Shown piece by piece: positions 62,091-64,000 of a stretch of 64,000 nt of DNA (positions are counted from its first letter, which is position 1; every line of letters starts with the position of its first letter). The stretch covers positions 56,575-120,574 of the forward strand of contig CAMWMR010000002.1 of the NCBI GenBank assembly GCA_947175425.1, read 5' to 3'. The position numbers and the translations under genes were made by a program. The notes below the pieces were generated by a model. That model had not been told where the DNA came from and made no database searches. It saw only the letters and a list, made by a program, of their open reading frames with translations. This stretch comes from an uncultured Porphyromonadaceae bacterium. Its GTDB lineage: Bacteria > Bacteroidota > Bacteroidia > Bacteroidales > Muribaculaceae.

Positions 62091-63713
62091 ATGAGAATCA
62101 AGACTTTAGCAGCTGTGGCAGCTGCAAGCTTTGCATGGCTGCCTGTATTTGCACAGGACGGAGCACTTGTGGAAAATCGTGCATTTTACTCGACAAATGC
62201 CAATGGAGCCGTGGGTCGACAGGCAACTATAACTGTTGACGGTGAATTTAATGATTGGTCCGATGACATGATTGTGTCGCTTGGCGGTGCCAATGATATG
62301 TGTTCCACTTTTCATGGCAGTCACGAGAACTGTGTTCTCGATATGTATGCCATTTATGCGGCCTGGGATGACTCCAATCTCTATCTTGCGTGGCAAATGT
62401 GTAATACCGGCGATACTTGGGCACGTCCCGGCGACGGTCCTCTTACCGACGGCGGCCGTATAGGCGATGTGCCTTTTATTGTTGCTCTTAGTGTTAACCC
62501 CGAAGCTGTGGCAATGACAGGCAAACTTACCGACGGACGTTTTATTTGGGGCGGTGCCGAGAGCGGCGTTCAATTCGTGTCGCATGTCGACCACCTTTTC
62601 TTCATGAGCGGTAAGCCCGGTCTCGGAGAACCGTCGATGTTTACAGCAGTGGATGCTGCCGGAAATTCCGATTACGGCAACGGATGTCGCAGCTTTACAA
62701 ATCTTGGCATCAAGTATGCTCTCAAAGAAGGTTTTGCGCCTTCTCATCTCTGGCGCCAGCGTACTGCGGCCGAATGGTCGGATGCAACAACACTCGTTTC
62801 CGATCCTTCAATCATCAATAATATATATGATGAAGAGAACTATGATAACCTCCTTGCCGAGCCTTATCCCGATTTTCTTAAGCCGCACGATACTTCGTTT
62901 GATTCGTTCTACGAAATGCAGATACCGCTGAGTGCACTCGGAATCACTCGTGAATGGCTGGAGAATAACGGTATCGGGCTGCGTGTAGTGGCAACTCGCG
63001 GTGAATCGGGTATCGACTGCCTCCCTCATGACCCGTCAATGGTCGATAATGTTTTTGAAATTTATGCAAAGGACAACTCGACTTCGCATGAAAAAGACGA
63101 TATCGACATGATTACCTATGAACTTGCTTCAGTTGGTAAGATTCGCACCGGTGTAGTGGATCCGCTGCCAAATCCCGATCCGACTCCGGATCCTACACCC
63201 GACCCCGATCCGACCCCTTCTCCCGTAGACGGAAATTATACAATATATTACGATAATTCCTCAACTTCGTGGAATGCCGTGTTCTGCTGGGTATGGGATG
63301 CTGCCGACGGTAACAAGTCCTATTCCGGCGAAATTTGGCCCGGAGTTGCCGCCACTCTCGATTCTGCAACCGGTTATTATAAATATTCCTTTAATTGCGA
63401 ATCGGAATCGCCCAAGCTCATGTGTATATTCAATAATGGCGGAAGCGGTGCTCAGACAAAAGACCTTGAACTTGTAAATAACGGTATATATAATATGTCG
63501 GGCTATACCGGCTCAAACGTTTCGGGTGTTCAAGCAGTGATTGAAGACGCAGGTTTTAAAGTAGAAGGATTGACTGTTTCCATTGTAAATGGTGGCGAAC
63601 TCTATAACATGTATGGAGTGAAAGTTGGTACCGGAACTGAAATTTCTGTAAAAACTGCCGGGCTTTATATCCTCAAAACATCTCAGGCTTCTTATAAAGT
63701 AGTTCTCAAATAA
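62091..63713 (+). CDS. Secreted starch-binding (CBM26-type) protein with C-terminal sorting domain
   Basis: 540-residue secreted protein. Signal peptide 1-21 (AAVAAASFAWLPVFA). Residues 44-330 resemble a CBM9/DOMON-type beta-sandwich (ATITVDGEFNDWSDD, YAAWDDSNLYLAWQM), with further cysteines that may form disulphides. A Pro/Asp/Thr linker (357-380, PDPTPDPTPDPDP) leads to a CBM26-type starch-binding module (382-475) with IYYDNSSTSWNAVFCWVWD and GEIWPGV aromatic binding positions. The end (YNMYGVKVGTGTEIS, AGLYILKTSQASYKVVLK) is a sorting-type domain. No glycoside hydrolase domain is present, so it probably binds alpha-glucan at the surface. It has its own promoter and a strong terminator. Confidence 0.82.
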   Translation: MRIKTLAAVAAASFAWLPVFAQDGALVENRAFYSTNANGAVGRQATITVDGEFNDWSDDMIVSLGGANDMCSTFHGSHENCVLDMYAIYAAWDDSNLYLAWQMCNTGDTWARPGDGPLTDGGRIGDVPFIVALSVNPEAVAMTGKLTDGRFIWGGAESGVQFVSHVDHLFFMSGKPGLGEPSMFTAVDAAGNSDYGNGCRSFTNLGIKYALKEGFAPSHLWRQRTAAEWSDATTLVSDPSIINNIYDEENYDNLLAEPYPDFLKPHDTSFDSFYEMQIPLSALGITREWLENNGIGLRVVATRGESGIDCLPHDPSMVDNVFEIYAKDNSTSHEKDDIDMITYELASVGKIRTGVVDPLPNPDPTPDPTPDPDPTPSPVDGNYTIYYDNSSTSWNAVFCWVWDAADGNKSYSGEIWPGVAATLDSATGYYKYSFNCESESPKLMCIFNNGGSGAQTKDLELVNNGIYNMSGYTGSNVSGVQAVIEDAGFKVEGLTVSIVNGGELYNMYGVKVGTGTEISVKTAGLYILKTSQASYKVVLK

Positions 63714-63736
63714 CGAACACTTGATACTTTTTAACT

Positions 63737-63767
63737 GGGTCGGACGTGGTGTCCGACCCGTTTTTTT
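63737..63767 (+). terminator. Terminator of the starch-binding protein gene
   Basis: GGGTCGGAC (63737-63745), loop GTGGT, GTCCGACCC (63751-63759), then G and seven T. A perfect 9-bp rho-independent terminator. Confidence 0.93.
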
Positions 63768-64000
63768 GAGTGGGGCGATGTTTTTTTTGCAGAGGCGTTG
63801 GAAAAATTTTTGCGGGGAATGGAAATTATTTTTTGGAGCCGGTGCGATTTTGTTGAGAAACCTTGTGAACTTTTTGGTTGAAACGGTGTGTTTGCGGATT
63901 TGGCTGTTTTACAATGCATTAGTTTTGAATTGCGATTTTCGTACTGCGGCCAAAGTGTTAAAGAAATGTTAAAAGCCTCGAAAAATTTGGAGAAGGGGCA
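63768..64000. other. Right-edge non-coding sequence
   Basis: No credible coding frame; the open frame 63721-63972 begins inside the terminator region and has no recognisable similarity. The sequence probably leads to a gene beyond the window. Confidence 0.5.

Noticed and set aside
63165..63235. Short tandem repeat of Pro/Asp/Thr codons
   Set aside because: It is the flexible linker of the CBM26-type protein, not a DNA repeat element or CRISPR.
63721..63972. Right-edge open frame of 83 codons
   Set aside because: Starts in the terminator region, no recognisable domain.

Overview
The window looks like a chromosomal segment of a Bacteroidales bacterium, most likely a gut lineage near Muribaculaceae or Bacteroidaceae; the family level is inference. 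The supports are a tmRNA whose tag reads ENNYALAA, repeated Bacteroidota promoters (TTTG or TTG, about 20 bp, then TAnnTTTG), a DUF2027-Smr protein, a PCMD lipoprotein, S8 and LRR surface proteins with C-terminal sorting-type domains, and a scarcity of Shine-Dalgarno sequences. I see no tRNA, rRNA, prophage, transposase or CRISPR array.

Bases 1-8015 hold the end of lptD on the plus strand and, convergent to it, a tightly overlapping minus-strand operon: gltX, kdtA, an ArgC-like gene without its catalytic cysteine, a DUF2027-Smr gene and an EFR1-type flavodoxin-ferredoxin. From 8248 to 13595 a plus-strand run encodes two related outer-membrane proteins, a PCMD lipoprotein, a porin and ychF. 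rplU-rpmA follow with their own promoter and terminator, then an S1/P1 nuclease. Convergent to these are an RluA-type pseudouridine synthase and topA, then glycerate kinase and a sugar-type MFS transporter on the minus strand.

Bases 21363-27042 are a complete RND efflux operon (adaptor, pump, outer-membrane factor). Next come a GlsB-type small membrane protein, a PurF-like protein lacking the N-terminal nucleophile cysteine, a YjbQ protein, a CotH-type secreted protein, an unrecognised gene with a hairpin leader, a split threonine/serine exporter pair and a LysR regulator. Bases 34879-36571 carry a two-gene redox unit: a flavinylation-motif, Fe-S membrane protein and a membrane-tethered nitroreductase. 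Its promoter sits inside an 11-bp inverted repeat, and beside it lies a 169-bp MITE-like element ending at the next stop codon.

Bases 36840-49671 are rich in exporters: an EmrAB-TolC-type operon, a lipoprotein hydrolase plus subtype B tannase plus DHA2-type MFS cluster, a Bcr/CflA-type MFS protein and an RND pump without an adjacent adaptor. Bases 49877-58113 encode three large secreted proteins on the minus strand (a three-module LRR protein, a subtilase and a repetitive surface protein), each with a C-terminal sorting-type domain. After tmRNA, 59389-62015 encode a NapH-NapG-like fusion polyferredoxin overlapping a Tat-exported lipoprotein with an aldo/keto-reductase-type Fe-S tail. The window ends with a secreted starch-binding CBM26-type protein and a strong terminator.

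The most unusual units are the two extracytoplasmic redox modules (34879-36571 and 59389-62015), the PurF and ArgC homologues that have lost catalytic residues, and the MITE-like element. All functional statements rest on motif reading; no database search was run.
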